A stretch of DNA of 64,000 nt from Sulfobacillus thermotolerans (GTDB lineage Bacteria; Bacillota; Sulfobacillia; Sulfobacillales; Sulfobacillaceae): the NCBI GenBank assembly GCA_002951815.1, contig CP019454.1, positions 124,001 to 188,000 on the forward strand. The letters run 5' to 3'. Every line of letters starts with the position of its first letter. The first letter of the stretch is position 1. Positions 18,307 to 27,427 of this stretch are shown here, piece by piece. Made by a program: the position numbers and the translations under genes. The notes beneath the pieces were generated by a model, which worked only from the letters and a program-made list of their open reading frames with translations, had not been told where the DNA came from and searched no databases.

Positions 18307-18766
18307 ATGGGAGGCGCGATTGCATTGTACACAGGAGACATCGAGCGCCAGTTGCTGGAAAAATTTCAGCGGACTTTCCCGTTTCTCGATGAGAAGTTGC
18401 GCCGCTTGATCGCGGCGAGTGAAGCCATCGCGCTGGGTTATGGCGGCATCGTGATGGTGTCCCGGGCGTCGGGACTTTCGGAGCCGACGGTGCGTAACGG
18501 GATGCTCGAGTTGGAAGATCCCCAGGCGGTCCCGCGCGACCGGATCCGCCGGCCCGGAGCGACCGTTAGAGACGTTCGAAACGGTGGTCCAATGCATCGC
18601 CCATACGCGGACCCGACGGGGGGGCCTGGGGCGCGCCGAATTGGATGAACGGGAATACGAGAAGGGCCGGAAGGTGGATGACGACACATTCGACGCCCTG
18701 AACATCGTGCGCCAGGACTTTCACGGGGAGTGGAATTATGTGGTTAAACCACAACCCAAATCCTAA
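18307..18766 (+). pseudogene. ISAzo13-family transposase remnant
   Basis: The first frame contains the typical N-terminus (FLDEKLRRLIAASEAIALGYGG, then SRASGLSEPTVRNGMLELE, then RIRRPGA). A second frame from about 18600 gives the C-terminus (ELDEREYEKGRKV, then LNIVRQDFHGEWNYVVKP). The catalytic core between them is deleted and a frameshift joins the pieces. It is an inactive insertion relic within the cargo. Confidence 0.8.
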
Positions 18767-19050
18767 AGGTTATTGTTACGCGTTGCCTAAGCAGACTGCT
18801 GACGACAATGGGCAGACCAATTTCCAAGTGCACAGCACACTCCGCAAGTCTCAACGCACGACAGGTTCCCTTGGGGAGAGCAGTCCCAGGGAACATGAGC
18901 TCCGAGGATGCTGTGGTCGTGGTCCCGGTGCCATCCAATCCTGCACCAGGCTGGATGTAGACGGTAATTACCAGGCCCTGAGGATCTCTCAGGGCGGGAT
19001 TCGGGGCTACCGCAGGAGTCCTTCTCTGGCGTTAACCACCTCCGCCCTCT

Positions 19051-19398
19051 CTATGAACGCTCGACCGGCCTGTTCTCGCGCTTCCACTGGTCCATGCCCC
19101 CTTTCAGATGTTGCACATCGGTAAATCCCATTTTCAGCAAGTCCCAGGCCGCCGCTTGACTGCGGTGGCCCGTTTTGCAAATAAGCAACACGGGAATATT
19201 TCGATCCACTTTCTCCATTTCCCGCGCCATAGTGCCCAGTGGAGCCAGCATCGCGTCAGGAAGATGGCCGCTTTGATACTCTTCTGCCCTACGGACATCA
19301 ACCACCATGGGCTGCGTCTGCTGAATGAACCCGTCAATCTGCGCGGGGTTCAAATCTTTCAATTGGCGCGGATGTCTAAATAAATTTATCAAATTCAT
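19051..19398 (-). CDS. Rhodanese-like sulfurtransferase, single domain
   Basis: 115 aa. VVDVRRAEEYQSGHLPDAM is the CH2A-type motif and ICKTGHRSQAAAW is the active loop with the catalytic Cys. LKGGMDQWKRENRPVE closes the domain. Cytoplasmic, with no signal peptide. It would transfer sulfane sulfur to thiols or cyanide, and such proteins are common beside copper and sulfur genes in acidophiles. The gene is monocistronic. Confidence 0.92.
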   Translation of the reverse strand: MNLINLFRHPRQLKDLNPAQIDGFIQQTQPMVVDVRRAEEYQSGHLPDAMLAPLGTMAREMEKVDRNIPVLLICKTGHRSQAAAWDLLKMGFTDVQHLKGGMDQWKRENRPVERS

Positions 19399-19660
19399 GA
19401 ATGCCCCGACCTTTCTTATGGGTTCAGAGTGGCTTCTCTCTCACTTTCCTGAGTGATCTCCCGTTTATCCTGTCACAAGAATGTGGAACAGCGCCGTAAA
19501 GAGATGGGTGGGCAAGCTGTCGAAAGTCATGGGAAGTCCTGTGATTCACCAGAATCGTGACTGCCGGGTCTTTGCACGTCCTCGCCGATGCTCCCGGATG
19601 AGTATGCGGGGGCATCCGCCACGGTGGAGAACATCGCCAGTCACCCGGGACTCCTTCCCC

Positions 19661-19864
19661 CTAAAGCAGATGCCTAAGCCTTTCGTATTCGTCGTGCGAA
19701 ATTTCCCGCCGCTGATACCGAATGCGCAGAATGGCTAAGGGATCGTCGCGGTGGCGCACCGCCCCGGAATCTCGAAGCCACAGCCCCAAACCCACCAGTA
19801 ACCCGAGGTTGATCACGATCCACAGCAGCGCACTGATCACCATCCATCTCCCCATGGTTCCCAT
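19661..19864 (-). CDS. SHOCT-domain small membrane protein
   Basis: 67 aa. One membrane helix (MVISALLWIVINLGLLVGLGLWL) precedes DDPLAILRIRYQRREISHDEYERLRHLL. The ATG at 19864 has AAAGGGGG upstream at the right spacing. Closest in layout to the 12895-13101 protein, which shares DDPLAIL. Function unknown. Confidence 0.85.
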   Translation of the reverse strand: MGTMGRWMVISALLWIVINLGLLVGLGLWLRDSGAVRHRDDPLAILRIRYQRREISHDEYERLRHLL

Positions 19865-20846
19865 GACGTGCCCCCTTTGACCCCTGTGACTCCGATAAAC
19901 CGATAGGAAGACGGCCCTCCGCAATGGATTCGCGCCAGTTGTGCGCACCCCGGGCGACCCGTGCTCTATTCGCCTAGCGGGAAGTGGGCCAATGACCGTA
20001 TGGGTGAAGCCTGGCCAGGTCACGCCGCGCTCTTTTATGACACAAGCCTTGCGCGACCATCCTCAGAATGCCACACCCATGTGTCCGGTCCATGTCAGAA
20101 CGGTCACAATTCTGTCACAACCTCCGCAACGCCCCCCACAAAGAGGTCATGCCGGGCTGATTATGCCCTTTCTGTCCCCGTTATCCCAGCCCGAGGCGAA
20201 GCGTGGTGTGGCGTCGACGAGGCCATTTGTCGATATCCCCAGAACCCTAGACTACGGACATCCGCACACCCTGAAAAAATGGGCCCACCATCGTTCCTGG
20301 TGGCCATGATCGGTGCAAAATCTCAGGATCAGCCCCCTCCACACTCGGTCTACGTTCGATGAGGTTAACTTATGTCCACCCTAGTAGGGTAATAACCTGG
20401 GAGCATTCACAATCCCTGGGAATTAACGCAGACAATACCGCTATTCAGCATAAGTCCGCCAGTGCAATCCAGAACCCCCACGGTTCGATAGGTTCACACA
20501 ATTCCCGGCCCTCTCGCTTTGAGGCGGGATGACTTGCCCGGATCCCTCCCCTCCACGAATCCGAGCCCTTGTGCAGCCGCATCCGATCATCGGACGGGCT
20601 GCACAAGGGCCTCGCGTATTATCAGACTCCACATCATAAAGTCACAAAGAAGAGGGGTTGATTGTCCGGCGAAGCAGTCCGTCATGCCGTGTTGCGCGGG
20701 CCCCGGCCCGAGATAAATCGTTGGTCAGACTCCCAGATCTCTCGCGTTTTCTTTCAGGGCTCGGCCGCCAATCATCAGAAAGTTTTTCCTCGACCACGGG
20801 TTTCTGATCCCGAGCCTGTCCATACTATTGAGGTGAGGGGGTCAGG
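19865..20846. other. 982 bp without a convincing gene
   Basis: Several frames are open but none resembles a protein family and codon use is irregular. The only clear structure is the large hairpin at 20565-20610. Probably decayed sequence between cargo genes. Confidence 0.5.
20565..20610. other. Large perfect hairpin
   Basis: GCCCTTGTGCAGCC pairs perfectly with GGCTGCACAAGGGC, and the 18-nt loop itself contains CCGAT/ATCGG. It lies 237 bp beyond the stop of the 20847-21296 gene. No T-run follows on either strand, so a simple intrinsic terminator is doubtful. Confidence 0.6.
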
Positions 20847-21296
20847 TTACCCCGATAACGCCCGTAGGGCCATAAAATAGGTGGTAAACGCCGAAAGCCA
20901 CCCGACCGCCATGGTATAGGACGCGCTATTATGCTGACCATTCATAAAAAACGTGAGCCCTCCATACCCGGCGACCAGCACCGAGATGAGTCCAATGACG
21001 GTGATGATCATGAAGGGAGTTTGTTTCACACGGACGACCATGATCACTATCGCGATCGCCCCGAGCGCCAAGAGCATCCCCACAATCATATGCACCATGA
21101 ACACGGGATCCGAAAACCCCACCGACATCATGCGTCCCATGCCAGGCATCAAAGCCCCCGATCCTTGCACGGTGACTCGGGGAAGGGCAATAAACAAATT
21201 CGTATACATCCCCAAAAGGAATTGGATCAGTAACGCGATAATCATCATCACCGCCATCATCCGCACGGGGGATGCCAGGGGAGATTTATGTGTCAC
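20847..21296 (-). CDS. Four-helix integral membrane protein, 149 aa
   Basis: Not recognised as a named family. Four membrane helices are visible: MMAVMMIIALLIQFLLGMYT, VHMIVGMLLALGAIAIVIMV, MIITVIGLISVLVAGYGGL and MAVGWLSAFTTYFMALRAL. The His in FMVHMIVG and the layout recall small cytochrome-b-like or DUF-type heme membrane proteins, without proof. A GTG at 21296 is chosen because GGAAAGGAG lies 8 bases upstream. Confidence 0.8.
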   Translation of the reverse strand: MTHKSPLASPVRMMAVMMIIALLIQFLLGMYTNLFIALPRVTVQGSGALMPGMGRMMSVGFSDPVFMVHMIVGMLLALGAIAIVIMVVRVKQTPFMIITVIGLISVLVAGYGGLTFFMNGQHNSASYTMAVGWLSAFTTYFMALRALSG

Positions 21297-22210
21297 GCCA
21301 ACACTCCTTTCCGAACACAACACTTCTATGATTCCCCCTTTTTGCCTCGATCTATCCTGCAGCATTCTGCGGTGTGACGGCCCGAACGCGAATCCTCGAC
21401 GTGGGATGGGCGCGCACGGGCTCATGGGCCTCAACGAGACGGGTATGGCGGCATATTAGTCCCCAGGACGCTGCCTAAAAGGGGTCATGCCAACAAAACG
21501 CGCAAGAACCGTGCTAGAACTGGAGGCCAACACCCATGACAAGACCTATGATCCTGCGGGTGTCTCAATCAGTAAACCAAAAAACCTCCCACTGAGGTCT
21601 GAGGACCCCGTCTGGGCGATTGACAAGATGGGTGAGCATAAAAGGGTCAATATCCACGACCATAGCGAGGATTCTTGTCTGCACTCTCCAGTCAATGGCA
21701 CAGATACCGTGGAAAATTCGCGCGTTGTGTTGGCGGCACTCCTTCAAGGAATGGGTATCTGTTCGGTTTCCAGGGCCCCGACCCAATACGCCAGGCGCAG
21801 GACGAAAACGGTAGGAACAGAGCTCGACGGGCGTGGCCGCCGCAAGCCGGGACACCCCATCACTCCGTTCGTGGCCCCCCGCCTCGAGCCACGACGCGAG
21901 GACGGCGGTTTAGCCTGTTGTCCCACGCATCCGCGAACACCGGGCCCCAACCCGTTTTATGCGATGACTCCCCACCATCACGTGCGAACGATACAAAAGC
22001 CACTCGCTACACGAAGAAATTCCCACACACCACAAAGATTGGTCACGGCAACGCAAAATAACGGGAGAAAACCAGGAGCCGAAACCCCGGACATGCAGGG
22101 CAGACACATCGTCTTGATGATCGCGCCATCCGTTGAGTGTTGAGCCGATGGACAGAAGATGAAGCCACTTTGCAACGACTTCAGCCGCCGCCAAGTGGCC
22201 CCCAGGGTTT
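21297..22210. other. 914 bp without a convincing gene; possible relic
   Basis: A minus-strand frame at 21565-21855 contains a stretch (DWRVQTRILAMVVDIDPFML, then THLVNRPDGVLRPQWEVFWF) that looks like real protein and may be a decayed gene I could not name. The rest, including a long plus-strand frame, has the composition of non-coding sequence. Confidence 0.4.
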
Positions 22211-22417
22211 TTACTCGACCTGGTACCCTGCTGTCTGGACCGCCCGGGTCAAATCCGCGCGGGACGCCTTGGTGGGATCAAAGGTCACCTTGGCCCAGGC
22301 CCCCTCCAAATTGACCTCCGCAGCCCGAACGCCCTCCACACTTTTCAATGCTTGGGTCACCGTCATCACACAGTGCTGGCAGGTCATGCCTTTCACGGGC
22401 AGTTCCACACGTTCCAT
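22211..22417 (-). CDS. copZ: Copper chaperone, HMA domain
   Basis: 68 aa, one heavy-metal-associated domain. The metal motif is GMTCQHC, with Cys13 and Cys16, and the ferredoxin-like pattern continues with SVEGVRAAEVNLEGAWAKV and ADLTRAVQTAGYQV. It would bind Cu(I) and deliver it to the ATPase encoded 41 bp upstream on the same strand, with which it forms an operon. Confidence 0.93.
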   Translation of the reverse strand: MERVELPVKGMTCQHCVMTVTQALKSVEGVRAAEVNLEGAWAKVTFDPTKASRADLTRAVQTAGYQVE

Positions 22418-22458
22418 CCTGGTTCCTCCTCCCCATCATGTTTTGTTCTCGACCACCG

Positions 22459-24927
22459 TCAGACGTGTTGTCCCGCCGGTTGGGAGATCTGCGCCTCGCT
22501 GGTGGGCAGGCGCATGCCACGCAGTAACAACGAGTTGGTAACCACCGACACCGAACTGAAGGCCATCGCGGCCCCCGCAATCATGGGGGATAGGAAACCC
22601 AACGCCGCCAGGGGGATCAAAATCACGTTGTAAATCATGGCCCAAAACAGATTTTGCCGAATCTTGCCGAGCGTCTTTTTACCGACGGTCAGCGCCCGCA
22701 GGATTCCCGAAATTTCGGGAGCCATCAAGGTGATGTCGGCCGCCTCAATAGCGACATCGGTCCCCGAACCGACAGCCATCCCGACATCTGCCGCGACCAA
22801 TGCCGGGGCATCGTTGATCCCATCCCCGACCATGAGCACATGGTAGCCTTCGTGACGCAATTGTTCGATCACCCGCGCTTTATCCTGCGGCATCAATTCG
22901 GCAAAAATCCGATCCACGCCCAGCTTGTGACCGACGGCCTCGGCCGTCGGGGTTTGGTCTCCCGTCAGCATGGCCACCTGGATCTTGCGGCGATGCAGAG
23001 CCTGGATGAGGTCTACCGCGTCATCGCGGACAAAATCGGCCACCGCCAGCGTGCCCACCCACTGGCCGTCCCGCGCCACCCACACCACGGTCGCCCCCTC
23101 TTGTTGCCACCGGGTCCAGGTCTCCTCCGGGTCTGGCGGCAAGGACACCCCATAGGCGTGAAGGAGAGCGGCATTCCCGACCAAGACCTCGGCCCCGTTT
23201 ACCGTGCCGACCACCCCTTGGCCTGCCTCGGTATACACATCCTCCGCAGGGGGTACGCGAACCCCCTGCTCGGTAGTCGCCCCCACGATGGCCCTCGCCA
23301 AAGGATGACTCGACTCCTGTTCTAAGGCCGCTGCCCACCCCAAGACCTCGGCGTCTGCGACATCTTCGGCCGCCCGCATTGCCTGCACGCGAGGACGCCC
23401 TGCCGTTAAGGTGCCGGTCTTATCCATCGCGACCAAGGTTACCCCCGACACCTTTTCCAGGGCCTCCCCACTCCGATATAAGATGCCCCGTTTGGCCCCG
23501 ACGCCAGAGCCCACCATGACAGCGGTGGGAGTGGCTAATCCCAAGGCACAAGGACAGGCGACCACCAACACGGCGACCGCCGCCAAAATGGCATGGCGCC
23601 AATCGCCGGTGCCCAATCCCCACGCTCCGAGGGTAATCAGCGCAATGCCCATCACAATGGGCACAAAAACACTGGCGACGCGGTCGGCGAATCGTTGCAC
23701 AGGGGCTTTCGTCGCCTGCGCCTCCTCAACGGTGCGCACAATGTGTGCCAAGGTGGTGTCGTGCCCTACCCGCGTCGCTTCGATGATGAGCGTCGTCGAC
23801 CCGTTGACGGTTCCCGCCGACACGGTGCTCCCTGGGTGTTTTTCTTGGGGCATCGGCTCTCCGGTCAACATGGCTTTATCAACTGCCCCGATACCTTCCA
23901 CTACCTCACCGTCCACCGGAATTCGATCCCCGGCCCGAACTTGGATCTGATCTCCCGCTTGCACGCTGTCCGTCGCCACCGTCTCCCAGTCCCCCACGGG
24001 GGTTCTGCGCCGGGCCTCGTGGGGCTGCAACGCTAATAATTCGGCAATGGCCGCGCCCGTGCGGCCTTTGGCCAGGGCCTCAAAATATTTGCCCAGGATA
24101 ATCAGCGTGATAACCGTAGCCGATACGTCAAAATACAATGGCCCGCCAACGCCCCAGTCATAGACTGAAAGTCCCCAGGCGGCCAGGGTGCCCAGCGCCA
24201 CTAACACATCCATATTGGCATTGCGATGACGCAGGTTCATCCAGGCCCGCCGCGTAAAGCTCATGCCGGGGCCCCATTGGACGACGGTGGCGCTCAACGC
24301 CACCACAATCGGCATCGCGAGCCATGTGGGGCCAATCCCAAGCAGCGTGTGCACCATAGCCACCCAGACGGGGAGGGTAAAGATCAGGGCCATCCCGAAA
24401 TTTCTTCGGGCGCGGGCGAGTTCCGCCCGACGTGGATCAGACGAGGGGACGGCGGGCGCGACTTCCGCGTCAAAGCCTCCCTGGCGCAAGGCCGCTTGCA
24501 CCGCATCCAGGCGACCCACGCCGCGCACCAAGTCCACGGTGACGGATCCCGTGGTCATGTTGGCCCGCACGTTTGCCACCCCGTCCAGAACCTCCAACAT
24601 CGATTCGACCCGTTGACGGAGGGGCTCCTCATCGATCCCGGGAACCCATAGCGTCACCGTATCGTGGCGGACCGTGTAGCCCAGTTGCGTCACGGCGTGC
24701 ATAAGTTCGGGCAGGGCCACTTGACCGGCGTCAAATCGGATATCCGCCCGTTCCAGCGCCAGATTCACCTGGGCCTTGGTGACACCCGGCTGTTGCTTCA
24801 ACGTCTTTTCAATACTGAGGGCACACGTGGCACACGTCATTCCCCCGATTTCCAGCGTCACGCCGCCTGCGGCCGACCCCGAGGGTGCGCTCACTCCGTT
24901 TCCGTGCTCTACAGTGTCTGTGGCCAT
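22459..24927 (-). CDS. copA: Copper-exporting P1B-type ATPase
   Basis: 822 aa. The N-terminal HMA domain has GMTCATC. A second HMA-like domain has lost its CxxC (GIDEEPLRQRV). A membrane core carries the Cu-translocating CPC motif (ACPCALGLATPTAVMVGSG). The phosphorylation site is DKTGTLTAGRP, and the ATP-binding and hinge motifs are TGDQ and GDGINDAPAL. It pumps Cu(I) out of the cytoplasm. It is followed by copZ. CsoR and a YHS gene lie upstream in the same orientation, so copper-responsive control is likely. Confidence 0.96.
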   Translation of the reverse strand: MATDTVEHGNGVSAPSGSAAGGVTLEIGGMTCATCALSIEKTLKQQPGVTKAQVNLALERADIRFDAGQVALPELMHAVTQLGYTVRHDTVTLWVPGIDEEPLRQRVESMLEVLDGVANVRANMTTGSVTVDLVRGVGRLDAVQAALRQGGFDAEVAPAVPSSDPRRAELARARRNFGMALIFTLPVWVAMVHTLLGIGPTWLAMPIVVALSATVVQWGPGMSFTRRAWMNLRHRNANMDVLVALGTLAAWGLSVYDWGVGGPLYFDVSATVITLIILGKYFEALAKGRTGAAIAELLALQPHEARRRTPVGDWETVATDSVQAGDQIQVRAGDRIPVDGEVVEGIGAVDKAMLTGEPMPQEKHPGSTVSAGTVNGSTTLIIEATRVGHDTTLAHIVRTVEEAQATKAPVQRFADRVASVFVPIVMGIALITLGAWGLGTGDWRHAILAAVAVLVVACPCALGLATPTAVMVGSGVGAKRGILYRSGEALEKVSGVTLVAMDKTGTLTAGRPRVQAMRAAEDVADAEVLGWAAALEQESSHPLARAIVGATTEQGVRVPPAEDVYTEAGQGVVGTVNGAEVLVGNAALLHAYGVSLPPDPEETWTRWQQEGATVVWVARDGQWVGTLAVADFVRDDAVDLIQALHRRKIQVAMLTGDQTPTAEAVGHKLGVDRIFAELMPQDKARVIEQLRHEGYHVLMVGDGINDAPALVAADVGMAVGSGTDVAIEAADITLMAPEISGILRALTVGKKTLGKIRQNLFWAMIYNVILIPLAALGFLSPMIAGAAMAFSSVSVVTNSLLLRGMRLPTSEAQISQPAGQHV

Positions 24928-25075
24928 CGTCTATCCCCCTCCCGTATTCCCATCCCACTTCCCGCCACGCGGCCTAAGGCACCGCGCAAAAATAACTTGA
25001 TTAACTTGAAATGCGGATCCAAGTGTTTATGGCTTTCAAATCCTCGTCCTGGTTCAGGTAATTAATGCGCGCTGC

Positions 25076-25243
25076 CTAACCGGGCTTTTGGGGCGTGGTA
25101 TGCTTGAGATAGGGGCCGGGATCCGCCAGGAAGGCCCGGGCACAGCCTTCGCAACAGAAATAATAGGTGTGACCCTGATAGTCCCGTGCAATGGCCGTAG
25201 TCGGATCCACGGCCATCTGACACACCACATCGTGCTCCATCAT
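25076..25243 (-). CDS. YHS-domain small metal-binding protein
   Basis: 55 aa. A YHS domain is clear: CQMAVDPTTAIARDYQGHTY, then YFCCEGCARAFLADPGPYL, with Cys8 and the CCEGC cluster as likely metal ligands. The ATG is preceded by AAGGAGAGG. It lies between the SHOCT gene and copA on the same strand. YHS modules occur in copper ATPases and small metal chaperones, so a role in copper handling next to CopA is likely. Confidence 0.88.
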   Translation of the reverse strand: MMEHDVVCQMAVDPTTAIARDYQGHTYYFCCEGCARAFLADPGPYLKHTTPQKPG

Positions 25244-25289
25244 AATCCTCTCCTTATCGTGTGCTTATCATGCGTTTCCCCCGTGCCCG

Positions 25290-25610
25290 TTACCAGGGTT
25301 TTCCCTCCGTTTTCACGAGCCTTTCGACCAGGGCGTCAAATTCATTTGGGGATATGAGGCCCTGGGCGTACCGCTCCCGCGCGATCACCAAAGGGTCTGG
25401 GCGTGAGGCGGACGCTGGAGGCACGGATTCACGGAATTCCGCGCTCACACCCGTTCCGCATCCTCTGGGGGGACCGCATCCGGGGCCAAATGCAACCGAG
25501 TGCCGATGCCGTGGGCTCTGTGACCCCATCGCCCGCCGAACGACGAGCATCGCGGCGATGCCGAATAGCGGAAAAACCCACCACCAACCGTAACCGAGTA
25601 TTATGGACAT
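25290..25610 (-). CDS. SHOCT-domain small membrane protein
   Basis: 106 aa. A short membrane helix (WWWVFPLFGIAAMLVVRRAM) is followed by a Gly/Pro/Cys-rich linker and DPLVIARERYAQGLISPNEFDALVERL. The ATG at 25610 follows AAAGGAGGG. The start overlaps the end of csoR, so the two are coupled. It closely resembles the 7186-7518 protein (shared GWWWVFPLFG-type helix and RERYAQGLIS), suggesting duplication within the cargo. Confidence 0.88.
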   Translation of the reverse strand: MSIILGYGWWWVFPLFGIAAMLVVRRAMGSQSPRHRHSVAFGPGCGPPRGCGTGVSAEFRESVPPASASRPDPLVIARERYAQGLISPNEFDALVERLVKTEGKPW

Positions 25611-25999
25611 GGCGTATCGCCCTCCTTTCTGGAAGCCCCATTCAATCCGGCAGAGTCCGGGGCATGGCATCCGCAAAACGCCCCCTCGACCAAGGAATGC
25701 AAGGGAGCCTCCGGCTCAATGGCATCGCCCGTGCTGAATGGCATGTACTTCAGGGCCTCCATCAGTTCGGCAATAATCTCGGACCCCAGGCCGCGATGAA
25801 TAGCATCCGAAACACACGTCCGCAAATGATTTTGCAACAAAATCCGCTGGACTTGCTCCAAACTCGCTTGGACGGCCGACACCTGCTTCATGATGTTGAC
25901 GCAATAGACGTCGTCGTCGACCATCCGCCGCACACTTTCCAGATGGCCGGCAGCCACTTTGAGCCGGAGCGCCGCCGATTGTTTGAATTCCGGTTCCAT
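25601..25999 (-). CDS. csoR: CsoR-family copper-sensing repressor
   Basis: 132 aa, all-helical. The metal ligands Cys33, His58 and Cys62 have exactly the 25- and 4-residue spacing of CsoR (C36/H61/C65 in the mycobacterial protein). An extra Cys/His-rich tail (EGAFCGCHAPD) is unusual. Cu(I) binding should release it from DNA and derepress export genes. The ATG follows GGAGGAGATTCG. It heads a leftward run of SHOCT, YHS, copA and copZ genes, and a palindromic operator candidate lies just upstream. Confidence 0.93.
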   Translation of the reverse strand: MEPEFKQSAALRLKVAAGHLESVRRMVDDDVYCVNIMKQVSAVQASLEQVQRILLQNHLRTCVSDAIHRGLGSEIIAELMEALKYMPFSTGDAIEPEAPLHSLVEGAFCGCHAPDSAGLNGASRKEGDTPCP

Positions 26000-26017
26000 C
26001 GAATCTCCTCCATCCCA

Positions 26018-26034
26018 CCCCACCCCGGGTGGGG
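26018..26034 (-). promoter_or_regulatory. Candidate CsoR operator
   Basis: A perfect palindrome, CCCCACCC-C-GGGTGGGG, lies 19 bp upstream of the csoR start. G/C-rich dyads with runs of C and G are typical CsoR operators, so autoregulation is plausible. Binding has not been shown. Confidence 0.6.
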
Positions 26035-26102
26035 TTAGCGTCATTCTAGATCCTCTCCTCTCCGTTGTCAAGGATCGGCCCCGACCTGCATCGCGTCCTC
26101 GC

Positions 26103-27245
26103 TCACACGCGTCGTCCTCGCTCGACAGACAATGTCTCGGCACCCCGCTTAGCACGAAGCCAGGGAATGAACCGAAGGGCAGGAACATCGGCAAGGGGTT
26201 TTTGACTCCACGCCGCCGTCCCCAACAGTAGCGCGAAGACGGGGGCGGTATTTGGGTCGGTGCCCACGCCCCCGAGGACGCCAAAATCCTGCCCCAGCCA
26301 CCATAACACCCCGAGCCACCCCATGGTGACCGCCATCGTGCCACGGCCATAGGGTCGCCATGCCCACAAAAGCGCGAGGAGACTCATCATTCCCACGATG
26401 ACGCCATTGGCCACCAGACCGTGGTGCGTGACCCAGTGGGCGGTGGCGTAAATTGGCCCTGACAGCCAGAGCGGTTGCGCATTTTGGGCAGCATTTTGGA
26501 AGAGAGTTCCGAGGGCGGGTCCCGACCAAAATCCCGCCCCCGGCCACGCCTGCACCAGAGCCGCCCAGAGCCATAGGCCTGTGGCGCCCCATCGCACCCC
26601 ACGGCGCACCTGTCCGGCTAACCACATCGCATCCGGCAGGAGGAGCAATCCGGCGCTCGCCATATAGAAGAGGACCGATCCGGGATCTCCGATGACGAGG
26701 GACGCCTGGCCGGTCAGAATGCCGCCCATCCCTTCCCCTAAAATCCAGACGAATAAACCCCAAAACAGGGATGTCCACAGGGCCCAGCGCCCCCAGGAGC
26801 GCCAACGACCTGCTAACAAGGCTAGTCCTATGCCGAGTTGCACAAACACCGCGACCACGTCGGCCGTGATCGGCGCATTCGACCAGGCTTGAATCCCCCA
26901 CCCCATCACACGTACCACCCAGCCTGGCTGTCCCAACAAATTGGGCGCGATCACCATTTCTAAAAAGGCGTAATTGGGCATAGCCGGCTGTAGTTGTAAG
27001 AGGCCGTCCAACACCCACAAAGCCCCCAGTGCCCGCCAGAGCCCCTCTTTTCCCCATATTTTCGGCGCCCGATCGCAGAGGTCCTCCCGCGACACGGACG
27101 GCGATTCAGATTCCGCAATGAGCCGCCAAACCCAACGGATCAGCACCACCGCCAGTCCGATGGTGATCAGCACTACGACTACGGTGAGCACGGCATGATA
27201 AAATTGTGCCACGACCTCTGGTTGAATCATGGACGCTAATGACAT
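26103..27245 (-). CDS. Polytopic integral membrane protein, 380 aa
   Basis: About nine hydrophobic helices are visible, starting with VVVVLITIGLAVVLIRWVW and including LFWGLFVWILGEGMGGIL and LWLWAALVQAWPG. A cytosolic loop between helices 1 and 2 is polar (ESESPSVSREDLCDRAPKIW). I do not recognise a named family; DoxX/TQO-like quinone-linked proteins or copper-associated membrane proteins are possibilities. The ATG has GGAGGTGAG upstream. It precedes csoR on the same strand, with the putative operator between. Confidence 0.82.
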   Translation of the reverse strand: MSLASMIQPEVVAQFYHAVLTVVVVLITIGLAVVLIRWVWRLIAESESPSVSREDLCDRAPKIWGKEGLWRALGALWVLDGLLQLQPAMPNYAFLEMVIAPNLLGQPGWVVRVMGWGIQAWSNAPITADVVAVFVQLGIGLALLAGRWRSWGRWALWTSLFWGLFVWILGEGMGGILTGQASLVIGDPGSVLFYMASAGLLLLPDAMWLAGQVRRGVRWGATGLWLWAALVQAWPGAGFWSGPALGTLFQNAAQNAQPLWLSGPIYATAHWVTHHGLVANGVIVGMMSLLALLWAWRPYGRGTMAVTMGWLGVLWWLGQDFGVLGGVGTDPNTAPVFALLLGTAAWSQKPLADVPALRFIPWLRAKRGAETLSVERGRRV

Positions 27246-27427
27246 GGATGCCTCTCACCTCCTTACGACCGCGTATTCTTAATGGGGTTCGAGTAACGGA
27301 ACGAAAAATGCAGTAGGCACTACCGCCGGGTGAGCCGCCTCAACGGCCGCAGTCGCCCTTGAGCCACCGATTCGGGCACCTGAAACGAGTATTGGCCCAA
27401 CATGGTGATGTGGTGATGCCCCGAGGA

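Noticed and set aside
21487-22143. 218-codon plus-strand frame as a gene
   Set aside because: Composition is low-complexity and basic throughout, there is no ribosome site, and the opposite strand is equally open; no domain pattern.
22654-24651. Several plus-strand frames inside copA
   Set aside because: Antisense shadows of the copper ATPase, without motifs or ribosome sites.
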